64,000 nt of DNA from JACVRW01 sp963728495 (GCA_963728495.1 CAVSKI010000007.1:186001-250000); one strand, 5' to 3'. Shown: positions 26,029-35,208, numbered from the stretch's first letter. A program made the numbers and translations. Notes: generated by a model not told the origin, from the sequence alone.

Positions 26029-27048
26029 ATGAGCGATTCGGCCTACGCGCGAGCGGGAGTCGACCAGGCCGGCGCCGGCTCCGCCGTGCGTGCGCTCGTG
26101 AACGTGCTCGCCGGCATCGACACGGGCCGGCCCTCCCGCTCGGCGCTGGCCTCGGGCCACTACGCGAACGTCCTGCGCCTGGACGACAAGCGTGGGCTCG
26201 CCGTGTCCTGCGACGGTGTGGGCTCCAAGTTGATCGTGGCCGAGACCCTGGGCCGGCTCGACACAGTGGGCATCGACTGCATCGCCATGAACGTCAACGA
26301 CGTGATCTGCGTCGGCGCCGAGCCCATCGCCGTGCTCGACTACATCGCCGTCGAGCAGGCCGACCCGACCGCCCTCGAGCAGATCGCGATCGGCCTGAAG
26401 GCGGGTGCGGAGGACGCCGGGGTGGAGATTCCAGGTGGGGAGCTGGCCGTGCTGCCCGAATTGATCCGCGGCCATCCGTCACCCCACGGGTTCGACCTGC
26501 TCGGCTTCTGCGTCGGAGTGGTGGACCTGGACGCGATCGTGACCGGAGCGGCCGTCGAGCACGGCGACGCGATCATCGGCCTTCCCTCGAGCGGCCTTCA
26601 CTCGAACGGCTTCACCTTGGCCCGCCGCGTGCTCGGGGATCGCGACGAGCGCCTGCTTGAGCCCACGCTGATCTACGTCCAGGCGGTGCGGGAGCTGCTC
26701 GAGTCCGATGTCGAGGTGCGCGGGCTTGCCCACATCACCGGCGAGGGCTTCCTCAATCTGTTGCGCCTCGAGGCCGCGGTCGGCTACCGGATCGACCGCC
26801 CTCTGCCGGTGCCCGCGATCTTCACCGAGATCGCCGAGCGCGGGTCGATCGAGCCCGCCGAGATGCACGAGGTGTTCAACATGGGCTGTGGCTTCTGCTG
26901 CGTGGTCCCGGCCGAGGACGCGGGCGAGGCGATCGCGATCCTGGCCGCCCGGCACCCGGGGGCCGCGCTGATCGGCCGGGCCACCACGGCGGCGGGTGTC
27001 GTCGAGCTCCCCGGTGTGGGGCTGCGCGGTACGCGCGAAGGGTTCTAG
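26029..27048 (+). CDS. purM: Phosphoribosylformylglycinamidine cyclo-ligase
   Basis: AIR synthetase, step 5 of purine synthesis, 339 aa. It begins with YARAGVD and has the CDGVGSKLIVA glycine loop near 64, MNVNDVICVGAEPIAVLDYIA near 88 and GLPSSGLHSNGFTLARR near 184, all family signatures. It is isolated from other pur genes in the window. The TAG stop (27046-27048) forms the first bases of a dispersed repeat end. It converges with the DsbA-family gene. Confidence 0.93.
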   Translation: MSDSAYARAGVDQAGAGSAVRALVNVLAGIDTGRPSRSALASGHYANVLRLDDKRGLAVSCDGVGSKLIVAETLGRLDTVGIDCIAMNVNDVICVGAEPIAVLDYIAVEQADPTALEQIAIGLKAGAEDAGVEIPGGELAVLPELIRGHPSPHGFDLLGFCVGVVDLDAIVTGAAVEHGDAIIGLPSSGLHSNGFTLARRVLGDRDERLLEPTLIYVQAVRELLESDVEVRGLAHITGEGFLNLLRLEAAVGYRIDRPLPVPAIFTEIAERGSIEPAEMHEVFNMGCGFCCVVPAEDAGEAIAILAARHPGAALIGRATTAAGVVELPGVGLRGTREGF

Positions 27049-27103
27049 ATGATTGATTCCGAATTCGGTGCCTGCGGGGGCGCGCCAGCCGTGGGTGCCG
27101 AAT
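27046..27103. repeat. Copy of an intergenic repeat end with internal stem-loop
   Basis: The 13 bases TAGATGATTGATT and the further blocks CGAAT, GTGCC, GCGGGGG and CGCCAG match, in order, the inward-reading right end of the palindromic element at 62212-62382 (about 37 of 45 aligned positions by eye, one gap). Inside, ATTCGGTGCC (27063-27072) can pair with GGTGCCGAAT (27094-27103) using two G-U pairs. It may act as the purM terminator, but no T-run follows. Confidence 0.6.
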
Positions 27104-27118
27104 AAGGAACCAAGCGTT

Positions 27119-27898
27119 CTAGGGAAGCTCCCAGAGCATTCCGGTCAGCACTCGCAACGGCTTCACTCGCCATTCGGCGGCCAGCCGCCAGAGCTCGGCG
27201 TTGGCTCGCGGTCCGGGTAGGTCACACACCGCCTCCACCTCGACGCCGGCCATGCGACCGAAGCGCCCCAGCGCGGCCAGCACCTCCGGAGCCCGTGCGG
27301 CCGGCGGCGGGGCGCCCGCGGCCAGCGCGGCCTCTCGCAGCCGCTCATGGCTCTGAGGTCCGAACAGCAGCTCCGAGCCGACCTCGAAGCAGGGCAGCGT
27401 GACGCGGCCGGGCTGGAGCGCGCGTGTGCGCTCGAGATCGCCGGCGAACGCCTCGACGATCGCGTTGGAGGCGAGGTCGAGGCGAAAGCGGGCCGCGTCC
27501 AGCCCTGCCGCCCGGGCCTCCTCCACCAGGGCCTCGGGAGCGTCGAGCTTGCGGCGAAAGCACATCAGTCCCTCCCGCAACGCGCGCAGGTAGCGCGCGG
27601 CCGGCTGCGGACCCTGCTCGGCCGCGGCCTTCACGGCCATGCACGCCGGATAGGTCGAGCGGATCGGCCCCTCGGACCACAGCCGCGGGTCCACGGGCAT
27701 GCCCGAGCGGTCGGAATAGCCGAGCCACTCGAGGATGCGGGTTTCGTGCGGAGGAGCGATCTCGCGGGCGAGACCGCCCATAACGTAGGTAATGGACAGG
27801 TCGTCGCCGAACTCCATCATGAGCCTTCGCAACGCGGGCTCGGCGGCCCATGAGGCCGGGCAGGCAGGATCCGTGTAGCAGCGAAGGCGTACGGCCAC
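27119..27898 (-). CDS. DsbA-family thioredoxin-fold protein with CPAS active-site loop
   Basis: 259 aa cytosolic protein of the DsbA/FrnE-like (Thioredoxin_5) group. The N-terminal loop is TDPACPASWAAEP, so the usual CxxC is CPAS with the second Cys replaced by Ser. That argues against disulfide exchange and for a glutathione/mycothiol-type isomerase or transferase, or a DsbA-like fold with lost redox function. A helical insert spans about 55-130. The start is GTG, 17 bp from the divergent kinase ATG. TATTTT on the minus strand (27914-27909) lies 10 bp upstream of the GTG. Confidence 0.72.
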   Translation of the reverse strand: MAVRLRCYTDPACPASWAAEPALRRLMMEFGDDLSITYVMGGLAREIAPPHETRILEWLGYSDRSGMPVDPRLWSEGPIRSTYPACMAVKAAAEQGPQPAARYLRALREGLMCFRRKLDAPEALVEEARAAGLDAARFRLDLASNAIVEAFAGDLERTRALQPGRVTLPCFEVGSELLFGPQSHERLREAALAAGAPPPAARAPEVLAALGRFGRMAGVEVEAVCDLPGPRANAELWRLAAEWRVKPLRVLTGMLWELP

Positions 27899-27915
27899 GA
27901 GAGAGCGGAAAATAG

Positions 27916-29397
27916 ATGACGGTGATCGGAACCCTCATAGGAGACCGGTTCCGGCTTGAGGAGAAGGTCGGATCGGGCGGGATGTCGAGCGTTTACCGCG
28001 CGTTCGACCCCACGCTCGAGCGCAGCGTGGCCATCAAGCTCATGCACCGCGACATGTCGAGCGACCCCGACCAGCTCGAGCGCTTCCGGCGCGAGGCCCG
28101 CGCGGTGGCCCGGCTCAATCATCCCCACGTGGTCACCGTGATCGACGCCGGCGAAGACGACGGTGCGCCCTACATCGTCTTCGAGTATGTCGAGGGGGAG
28201 ACGCTCAAGGAGCGCATCCGGCGCCTGGGCAAGCTGCCGGTGTCGGAGGCCGTGGCCTACGCCATCGAGATCGGCCGCGCGCTCGAGAGCGCTCACGCGA
28301 ACAAGCTCGTGCACCGCGACGTCAAGCCCCAAAACGTGCTCATCGACCCCGACGGCCGCGCGAAGGTCACCGACTTCGGCATCGCCCGCTCGATGGAGGC
28401 CCAGGGCCTGACCGCCACCGGACGTGTGCTCGGCACCACGGATTACGTCTCCCCCGAGCAGGCGCTCGGGCACGAGGTGGCCGAGCAGTCCGACATCTAC
28501 TCGCTGGGAATCGTCCTCTACGAGATGCTGACCGGAGAGGTTCCCTTCAAGGCCGACACCCAGGTGGCGGTTGCCATGAAGCACGTGCGTGAGCCGCTGC
28601 CCGACGTCCAGCGCCGCCGGCCCGAGATCTCCTCGGCTCTGGCCGCCGTGGTGGAGCGCGCAACGGCGAAGGAGACCGGCAATCGCTACGCCAGCGTCGA
28701 CGAGCTGGTGCACGAGCTGGAGGAGGTGCTCGCGATCGAAGCCGCGCGCACCGGCCAGGCCACCGGCGAGGCCACCACGGTGCTGCGCGGGCTTTCCGAC
28801 GACACGGCCGAGTTCGCCCCCACCCGGATGCGCCACCCGCGCCGCACCCTGTTCATCAGCATCTCCGTGCTCGCCATTTCGGCGGCGGTGATCGCCTTGC
28901 TGGCCACCCGCACCGAGGAGGGGCCCGGGCGGGCGGCGACGCCGCGGACTCCGGGCCTGTCGGCGGTGCAGCTGTCCAACGATGCCGCCCACGACTACGA
29001 CCCCGAGGGTGACGCCGAAGAGTCGGAGGAGCAGGTGAGCTTCGCGATAGACGGCAACCGGCCCACCGAGTGGTCGACCGAGACCTACGAAGGCGGCTTC
29101 GAGGGGTCCAACAAGACCGGCGTGGGGCTGTACATCGATACCAGCGCTCCGGTGGCCGCGCGCGAGCTCGACCTCGTCACCTCCACGCCCGGCTTCCGGG
29201 CGGCGGTCTACGCGTCCAACAGCGTGCCCGCCGAGATCAACCGCTGGCGCAAGGTGAGCCGGACGCTCGAGGTCAAGCAGGACCAGAAGTTCGAGCTCGA
29301 CACCGCTCAGCAGAAGTTCCGCAACTACCTCGTCTGGGTCTCGGAGCTGCCGGAGGGCGGCAAGGCCGTGATCAGGGAGCTCAGCCTAAAAAAGTAG
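27916..29397 (+). CDS. Receptor-type Ser/Thr protein kinase with extracellular discoidin-like domain
   Basis: 493 aa. Hanks kinase domain about 12-275: GSGGMSSVY glycine loop, Lys41, catalytic HRDVKPQN (Asp135), DFG at 153-155 and activation-loop TATGRVLGTTDYVSPEQ. A membrane helix lies at about 309-328. Outside, residues 350-493 form a jelly-roll/discoidin-like module (FAIDGNRPTEWSTETYEGG) instead of PASTA repeats, suggesting glycan or ligand sensing. It is encoded divergently from the DsbA-family gene and converges with ddl, outside the large pkn operon. Confidence 0.88.
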   Translation: MTVIGTLIGDRFRLEEKVGSGGMSSVYRAFDPTLERSVAIKLMHRDMSSDPDQLERFRREARAVARLNHPHVVTVIDAGEDDGAPYIVFEYVEGETLKERIRRLGKLPVSEAVAYAIEIGRALESAHANKLVHRDVKPQNVLIDPDGRAKVTDFGIARSMEAQGLTATGRVLGTTDYVSPEQALGHEVAEQSDIYSLGIVLYEMLTGEVPFKADTQVAVAMKHVREPLPDVQRRRPEISSALAAVVERATAKETGNRYASVDELVHELEEVLAIEAARTGQATGEATTVLRGLSDDTAEFAPTRMRHPRRTLFISISVLAISAAVIALLATRTEEGPGRAATPRTPGLSAVQLSNDAAHDYDPEGDAEESEEQVSFAIDGNRPTEWSTETYEGGFEGSNKTGVGLYIDTSAPVAARELDLVTSTPGFRAAVYASNSVPAEINRWRKVSRTLEVKQDQKFELDTAQQKFRNYLVWVSELPEGGKAVIRELSLKK

Positions 29398-29434
29398 CCG
29401 CACCCTCGCAGGCCGGCCAGGAATCAGCGGGGGT

Positions 29435-29454
29435 CCGGGGGCGGGAGCCCCCGG
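29435..29454. terminator. GC-rich hairpin between convergent kinase and ddl genes
   Basis: CCGGGGGC (29435-29442) and GCCCCCGG (29447-29454) form a perfect 8-bp stem with a GGGA loop between two converging stops. It could terminate both transcripts, though neither side has a T-run. Confidence 0.5.
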
Positions 29455-29457
29455 CTG

Positions 29458-30411
29458 CTAATGGCGGTACTTGCGTTCGGCCTCGAAACGCTCCAACGCC
29501 AGCGCCAGCAGCCGGTCCAGCAACTGCGGATAGGGCACACCCGTCGCGTCCCAGAGCTTCGCGTACACGCTCGTGGCGGTGAAGCCGGGGATCGTGTTCA
29601 GCTCGTTCACCAGCACGCCCTCGTCGGTCACGAAGAAGTCGACCCGGGCCATCCCGGCGCAGCCCACGATCCGGAACACCTCAACCGCCAGGCGCTGTAC
29701 CTCGTCGAGGTGAGGGGTGCGGGCGGGCACCACGAGCTCCATCCCGCCGTCGGTGTACTTGGCCTCGTAGTCGTACCAGTCACCCTTCTTGATCACGATC
29801 TCTCCCGGGGTCGAGGCCTCGGGATCGCCGTTGCCGAGCACCGAGCACTCAACCTCCATGCCCTGCGCCATCCGCTCGACCACGACGATCGGGTCGTGCC
29901 GAAACGCGAGCTGCAGCGAGGCGGCCAGCTCCTGCGAGCCGGATGCCTTGGAGATGCCCACCGACGAGCCCAGCCGCGCCGGCTTCACGAAGGCGGGCAG
30001 GGGAAACTCGAGCCGCGGCCGCTCGCCGTCGCGCACCACCGCGTAGTCGACCTGGGGAATCGCGTGCGCGGCCATGAGGTCCTTGAACAGCGCCTTGTCC
30101 ATCGAGAGCGAGGAAGCGAGCACGCCTGCGCCCACGTAGGGCACGTCGAGCAGGTCGAGCAGGCCCTGAACAGTGCCGTCCTCGCCGAAGGGGCCGTGGA
30201 GCACGGGAAACACGGCCTCGGCGCCCAGAAGCCCTCCGGAGGGCTCGAGCGGGAGCTTGTCGCCGTCGAGCGTCCAGCTCCCCCCGCGGTCGATGCGCAC
30301 GTCGATCGGCTCGTGGCCGGCTTCGGCCAGGCCGGTGCGCACGGCCTCGGCCGAGGCCAGCGAGACGTCGTGCTCGCTCGACCTGCCACCGGCGAGGACC
30401 ACGACCCTCAT
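29458..30411 (-). CDS. ddl: D-alanine--D-alanine ligase (pkn-operon copy)
   Basis: ATP-grasp ligase, 317 aa, making D-Ala-D-Ala for peptidoglycan. The N-terminus has GGRSSEHDVSLAS with the catalytic Glu. LHGPFGEDGTVQG, KPARLGSSVGISK and NELNTIPGFTATSVY are the ligase, omega-loop-side and metal-site motifs. The start overlaps the pknB stop as ATGA, so it is the last gene of the wall-growth operon. A second, divergent ligase gene lies at 59.3-60.3 kb. Of the two, this one keeps the more canonical active-site sequence. Confidence 0.9.
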   Translation of the reverse strand: MRVVVLAGGRSSEHDVSLASAEAVRTGLAEAGHEPIDVRIDRGGSWTLDGDKLPLEPSGGLLGAEAVFPVLHGPFGEDGTVQGLLDLLDVPYVGAGVLASSLSMDKALFKDLMAAHAIPQVDYAVVRDGERPRLEFPLPAFVKPARLGSSVGISKASGSQELAASLQLAFRHDPIVVVERMAQGMEVECSVLGNGDPEASTPGEIVIKKGDWYDYEAKYTDGGMELVVPARTPHLDEVQRLAVEVFRIVGCAGMARVDFFVTDEGVLVNELNTIPGFTATSVYAKLWDATGVPYPQLLDRLLALALERFEAERKYRH

Positions 30412-32315
30412 GGCGTGGGGGCCGGGCCCTCGCCGGGTGTGATCACGTCCGGCTCGACGAACACGCCGATGATGATCACCACCGGACGGCCCTTCTCGAC
30501 CTCGGTGCCCGCGGCCGGGCGCTGGTCGATCACCTTGCCGTCCTGGGCGCGGTCGGAGACCTCGGTCTCGCGCTCGACCGGCACCAGCCCGTCCGCGCTC
30601 AACTGCGCACCGGCATCGCCTGCGCCGATCCCGAGCACGTTGGGCACGTCAACAGTCTCGATGCCCGTTGAGACGGTGAGGTTGATCGTTGTGCCCTTCT
30701 CCACCTCGTTCCCTGCGCCGGGGTCCTGCGCGATGACCTCGTTCTCGGGCTCCGCGGACTCCTGCTCGGTGATCTGGCCGGGCGTAAGGCCCGCGTCGCT
30801 GATCCGGTCCTCGGCCGCCTCGCGCGAGAGCCCAGTCACGTTGGGCACCGCCACCAGCTCGGGGCCAGAGGAGATGAACACCTTTATCTGCTCGCCGCGC
30901 TCCACGACCTCCCCTGCTCCGGGCACCGAGCGGATGGCCAGGCCGGCTTCGACGGTGTCGGAGGCACGCTCTTCCAGTTCCGCCGTCAGGTCGCGGTTCT
31001 CGAGCCGATTCACCACCTGCTTGGGCCTCAGGCCCGCCAATGACGGCACTCGCACCGTTCCCGGGCCGCCCGACACCTCGAGCACGACCGTGGACCCCTC
31101 GTCGGCCTCCACGCCGGGATCGGGATCCTGGTCGAGCACGCGGTCGAGCGCCGCCTCGCTCTGCACGCGCGTCTCCTCCACCTCGAAGCCCGCGCGCTCG
31201 AGGATCTCGCGCGCCTCGATCAGCTGCGTACCCGTCACCCGGGGGACCTCGCGCTTCGGCGTGGCCGTGAGGCCGGTTACGGCCAGGAAGATCAGGAATC
31301 CGGCCAGCGCCAGCGTGAGCAGACCGATCGTGAACCAGGGCCAGCGCCGCTTGCGCTGCCCCTCCGGCTGCGGCTCGGCCACCGGTGCGATGGGTCCCGG
31401 AGGAGCGTCCCCGCCGTCGAGCACCGGCACGGGCATCGGGATCGGAGCGAACGCCGCGGTCTCCTGGCCCACCACGGGTCCGGCGGCGATCTGTTCGCCC
31501 GCCGCCGCCAAGCCCGCCGCGAAGTCATCCGCGCTCTGCCAGCGGTGAGCCGGGTCCTTGGCCAGCGCGGCCATGACCACCGACTCGAGCGCGGGATGAA
31601 CGTCGGGCCGCAGCTGCGAGATCGCCGGCGGGGCCTCGGACAGGTGCTTGAGAGCCACGGACACGGCGCTCTCGCCCTCGAAGGGAAGCCGCCCGGCGAG
31701 CATCTCGTAGAGCATCACGCCGATCGAGTAGAGGTCGGAGGCGGCGGTGACGGCGTGGCCCTGCGCCTGTTCGGGGGACAGGTACTGGGCGGTGCCCATG
31801 ATCGAGCCGGTCTCGGTCATCTCCGACGCCCCCGCGCGAGCGATGCCGAAGTCGGTGACCTTGGCCTGGCCGTCCTCGTCGACGATCACGTTGTGAGGCT
31901 TGAAGTCGCGGTGGATTACCCCGTGGCGGTGGGCGAACCCGGCCGCCTCGAGGATCTGGCGGCCCAGGTCAACCACCCGGGCCTGGTCGAGCGGCGCCTC
32001 GGTGGCCACGATCTCCTTGAGCGTGCGGCCGTGGAGGTACTCCATCGCGATGTAGTAGGTGCCGTCGTGCTTGCCGCGGTCGAAGACTCCGACCACGTTG
32101 GGGTGCTGGAGACCGGCCGCGGCGCTCGCCTCGCGGCGGAAGCGCTCGACGAACTCCTCGTCCTGGGCAAAGCGCCGGTGGAGGACCTTCAGCGCCACCT
32201 CCCGCCCGAGGTGGTTGTCCTCCGCGCAATACACGTCGGCCATGCCCCCCGAGCCGAGCCGGCGCAGAATCCGGTAACGCGAGTCGACGAGGGTGTTCTC
32301 GGCGACCTCGGTCAC
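30408..32315 (-). CDS. pknB: PASTA-domain Ser/Thr protein kinase
   Basis: 635 aa membrane kinase that senses peptidoglycan fragments and phosphorylates division and wall-synthesis proteins. Kinase domain about 14-275: GSGGMADVY, Lys43, HRDFKPHN (Asp137), DFG 155-157. A membrane helix at about 333-353 is followed by four PASTA repeats beginning VPRVTG, VPSLAG, VPNVTG and VPNVLG. HRDFKP in place of the common HRDVKP is harmless. GTG at 32315 overlaps the pbpA stop as GTGA; upstream in-frame codons do not encode conserved sequence. Confidence 0.92.
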   Translation of the reverse strand: MTEVAENTLVDSRYRILRRLGSGGMADVYCAEDNHLGREVALKVLHRRFAQDEEFVERFRREASAAAGLQHPNVVGVFDRGKHDGTYYIAMEYLHGRTLKEIVATEAPLDQARVVDLGRQILEAAGFAHRHGVIHRDFKPHNVIVDEDGQAKVTDFGIARAGASEMTETGSIMGTAQYLSPEQAQGHAVTAASDLYSIGVMLYEMLAGRLPFEGESAVSVALKHLSEAPPAISQLRPDVHPALESVVMAALAKDPAHRWQSADDFAAGLAAAGEQIAAGPVVGQETAAFAPIPMPVPVLDGGDAPPGPIAPVAEPQPEGQRKRRWPWFTIGLLTLALAGFLIFLAVTGLTATPKREVPRVTGTQLIEAREILERAGFEVEETRVQSEAALDRVLDQDPDPGVEADEGSTVVLEVSGGPGTVRVPSLAGLRPKQVVNRLENRDLTAELEERASDTVEAGLAIRSVPGAGEVVERGEQIKVFISSGPELVAVPNVTGLSREAAEDRISDAGLTPGQITEQESAEPENEVIAQDPGAGNEVEKGTTINLTVSTGIETVDVPNVLGIGAGDAGAQLSADGLVPVERETEVSDRAQDGKVIDQRPAAGTEVEKGRPVVIIIGVFVEPDVITPGEGPAPTP

Positions 32316-33769
32316 GGCCCGGCTCCCAGCAGCGCCTGGAGCACGCTGCTCGCGATCGGCGCCGCCACCGTGCCGCCCTGCGAACCCGCCGGCTGGCGCT
32401 CGACGGTCACCGCGATCGCTATTTGCGGATCCCCCACGGGGGCGAAGGCGATGAACCACGGCTGGGTGAACTCGCGGTTGGCGCCCACCTCCGCGGTTCC
32501 CGTCTTGCCCGCGACCTCGACGCCGGACAATGCGGCCGCCGTGCCCGTGCCCTCCTCGACCACCCGCGCCATCATCTGCCCCAGCTGGTCGGCCACCTCC
32601 GGCTTGACCACCTGCGACTGCAGGTCGGGCTGCACGCGCTCCTTCACGCGCCCGTCCTTGCGCACGACGCTGTCGGTCAGGCGCGGCTTCATCAAGCGCC
32701 CGCGATTGCCGATGGCCGCCGCCACCAGCGCCATCTGCATCGGGCTGGCCCGGATCTCGCCCTCGAGACCGCCCTGGCCGATGGCCACGCGTCCCACGTC
32801 GAAGCCGTCGGTGACGAAGTCTCCCTCGCCGTTGATGATCCCGCTCGGAATCATCTGGAAGTCGGGATAGTCGAGCTCCGGGTCCTGGTAGAAGCCGAAG
32901 CGCTTCATGTACTCGACCATCGTGGCGCGCCCGATCTGCTCCCCCACCTGGGCGAACACGGTGTTGACCGAGTTGGTGAGAGCGTCGGTGAAGGCGATGG
33001 GCCCAAAGCTCTGCCCGCCCGAGTTGGACAGCGGCACCCCGGAGATGTCCTTCGGGGAGGAACCGTCGATGACCGTGTTGGGATTGACCTTGCCGCTGTC
33101 CATCGCCGCTGCTGCCGTAACCACCTTGAACGTAGACCCGGGCGGATACAGCTCCTGGGTCGAGCGATTCAGCAGCGGCTGGTTGACCCGGTCGCGCTCG
33201 AGCCGGCCGATGTCCGACGGGATCAGGTTGGGGTCGTACTCGGGAATCGAGACCATCACGCGCACCTTGCCGGTCTGAGGCTCGAGCGCCACGACCGCGC
33301 CCTTGCGCCCCGCCAGGCCGGCCACGGCGGCCTGGGTGCCCGCCACGTCCAGGTTGGTCACCACGTCGAGGCCCTCGCGCTCGCGGCCCTCGAGCCCGGC
33401 GAACAGCGACTCGAACTCATCCTCCTCGCCGGCGAGGTCGTCGTTGCGTGACAGCTCGAGGCTGCGCCGGCCGTTTGTGATGAACGAGTAGCCGAGCGGG
33501 TGAGCGAACAGACCGCCCGTCGGGTAGGTGCGCCTGAAGATGCGATCGTTGCCGCGCCCCTCGGGGACGCTGCGGGCGAGCACGGTCTCGCCGTCCCTGG
33601 CCAGGATGAGGCCCCGCGGGATCTGCTGTTCCTCGATCAGAGGCCGGCGGTTGTTCTGGTTGTCGGCGAGCGACTCCGCCTCGAACACCGTCCAGCGCGA
33701 GGTGAAGGCCACGAGCAGCCCGAACAGCACCGCGAAGAGACCGAAGAGCTGGACTATCTGGCGGTTCAA
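32312..33769 (-). CDS. pbpA: Penicillin-binding protein (class B transpeptidase)
   Basis: 485 aa, one N-terminal membrane anchor (about 7-24). The transpeptidase motifs are STFK (Ser212, 212-215), SVN (267-269) and KTGTAE (about 424). It crosslinks peptidoglycan with the SEDS partner encoded immediately upstream, as in mycobacterial RodA-PbpA. The start is TTG at 33769 in a TTGA overlap with the rodA stop. Confidence 0.93.
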   Translation of the reverse strand: MNRQIVQLFGLFAVLFGLLVAFTSRWTVFEAESLADNQNNRRPLIEEQQIPRGLILARDGETVLARSVPEGRGNDRIFRRTYPTGGLFAHPLGYSFITNGRRSLELSRNDDLAGEEDEFESLFAGLEGREREGLDVVTNLDVAGTQAAVAGLAGRKGAVVALEPQTGKVRVMVSIPEYDPNLIPSDIGRLERDRVNQPLLNRSTQELYPPGSTFKVVTAAAAMDSGKVNPNTVIDGSSPKDISGVPLSNSGGQSFGPIAFTDALTNSVNTVFAQVGEQIGRATMVEYMKRFGFYQDPELDYPDFQMIPSGIINGEGDFVTDGFDVGRVAIGQGGLEGEIRASPMQMALVAAAIGNRGRLMKPRLTDSVVRKDGRVKERVQPDLQSQVVKPEVADQLGQMMARVVEEGTGTAAALSGVEVAGKTGTAEVGANREFTQPWFIAFAPVGDPQIAIAVTVERQPAGSQGGTVAAPIASSVLQALLGAGP

Positions 33770-35208
33770 ACCAGGCCGCCTCGTCGGAGGCGCTCGGAGC
33801 GCGCTTTCTCGGACACGATCAGCAGCAGCGCCAGCAGCACCATGTTGGCCACGATCGAGCTGCCGCCGTAGGAGACGAACGGCAGGGTGACGCCGGTGAG
33901 GGGGATCACGCGCGTTACGCCGCCGACGATCACGAACACCTGCAGCGCCAGGACCGCGGTGAGGCCCGTGGCCAGCAGCTTGGAGAAGCCGTCGTTGGCC
34001 AGCAGCGCCACCTTGAAGCCGCGGAACACCAGCAGCAGGTAGGCGCCGATCAGGCCGGCGGCTCCGAAAAGCCCGATCTCGTTCACGAAGACCGCATAGA
34101 TCAGGTCGGTGTGCGCCGCGGGCAGGATCCGGCCTCCGCCGGGTAAATCGAGCAGCGCCCTCCCGAAGCCCTGCCCAAACAAGCCGCCGTCCGCCTGGGC
34201 GAAGAGAGACTGGGCGATCTGGTAGCCCTCGTCGTCCACCAGGTCGGGGGAGAAGGGGTCGAGCCAGATATCCACCCGCTCCTGCACGTGGCCGACGGTG
34301 CGGGCGAGGAAGAACGCGCCGCCGAAGAACATCGTCGATCCCACGCCCACCAGTGAAAGGCGGCCCGTGGCCACGTAGAGCAGGGCCAGGAAGCCGCCGA
34401 AGAACATCAGCGAGCTGCCCAGGTCGCGGATGAAGATCAGCATCAGCATCGCCAGCCCCCAGACGAGGAGCAGCGGGCCGAAATGCTTGGGCGAGGGTCG
34501 CTCACGCAGCACGGCCACGAGCGAGGCCACGAACACGATCAGCAGGATCGACCCCGCCGGGCCGAGGTCGAGGGCCAGAACGAGCAGGAGCGTGGCCAGC
34601 GCCGGGATCCCGAACAGAAGCAGCTGTCGCGCGAAGGGAAGCGGCCGCAAGCGCGGGCGCAGCAGCACATCGGCGGTCTCGCGCAGGTAGCTCGCGAGGA
34701 AGATGATGATTCCGAGCTTGGCGAACTCAGCGGGCTGGAACTGAATCGGCCCGAGCTTGATGGCAAGAAATGCCCCGTTGTCCTGCACGCCGATGCCCGG
34801 CAGGCGCGGCATGACCAGGAGAGCGATCGAGCCCGCCGCGATCAGATAGCGGTAGCGCTCGAGCACATGGTGATCGCGGACGAGCATGATCGTTGCGCAG
34901 AAGAGCAACAGCCCGACCACGAACCACTGCGCCTGCTCGCGCGCCAGCTCGGCGTCGATCCGGTAGATCACCACCAGGCCAACAGCCGCCAGCAGCGCGG
35001 CCAGCGGGAACATGTAGGGATCGGCGTCGGGCAACCGCGCGCGGATGAACAGGTGCGCCAGCACACACAGCCCGAGGAAGACGGCGCCGTAGGTGAGCGT
35101 GGCGTTGCTCACGTCCGCGCTCCGCGTGGTGAGCACGGCGGCGAAGCCGGCCGCCACGAGCAACGACACCGGCAGCAACCCGAACAGCTCTCGCGTGCGA
35201 GCCGACAT
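33766..35208 (-). CDS. rodA: SEDS peptidoglycan polymerase (FtsW/RodA/SpoVE family)
   Basis: 480 aa with about 12 membrane helices. FtsW/RodA signatures include KLGPIQFQPAEFAKLGIIIF (about 143), DLGSSLMFFGGFLALLYV and the late INEIGLFGA / VIPLTGVTLPFVSYGGSS segments. It polymerises glycan strands from lipid II. The ATG at 35208 overlaps the phosphatase TGA as ATGA; an upstream in-frame ATG at 35274 lies deep inside the phosphatase gene and is rejected. Confidence 0.92.
   Translation of the reverse strand: MSARTRELFGLLPVSLLVAAGFAAVLTTRSADVSNATLTYGAVFLGLCVLAHLFIRARLPDADPYMFPLAALLAAVGLVVIYRIDAELAREQAQWFVVGLLLFCATIMLVRDHHVLERYRYLIAAGSIALLVMPRLPGIGVQDNGAFLAIKLGPIQFQPAEFAKLGIIIFLASYLRETADVLLRPRLRPLPFARQLLLFGIPALATLLLVLALDLGPAGSILLIVFVASLVAVLRERPSPKHFGPLLLVWGLAMLMLIFIRDLGSSLMFFGGFLALLYVATGRLSLVGVGSTMFFGGAFFLARTVGHVQERVDIWLDPFSPDLVDDEGYQIAQSLFAQADGGLFGQGFGRALLDLPGGGRILPAAHTDLIYAVFVNEIGLFGAAGLIGAYLLLVFRGFKVALLANDGFSKLLATGLTAVLALQVFVIVGGVTRVIPLTGVTLPFVSYGGSSIVANMVLLALLLIVSEKARSERLRRGGLV

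Noticed and set aside
27063..27103. Stem behind purM as an intrinsic terminator
   Set aside because: It needs two G-U pairs, has a 21-base loop and no U-run. Its similarity to the 62-kb element explains it better.
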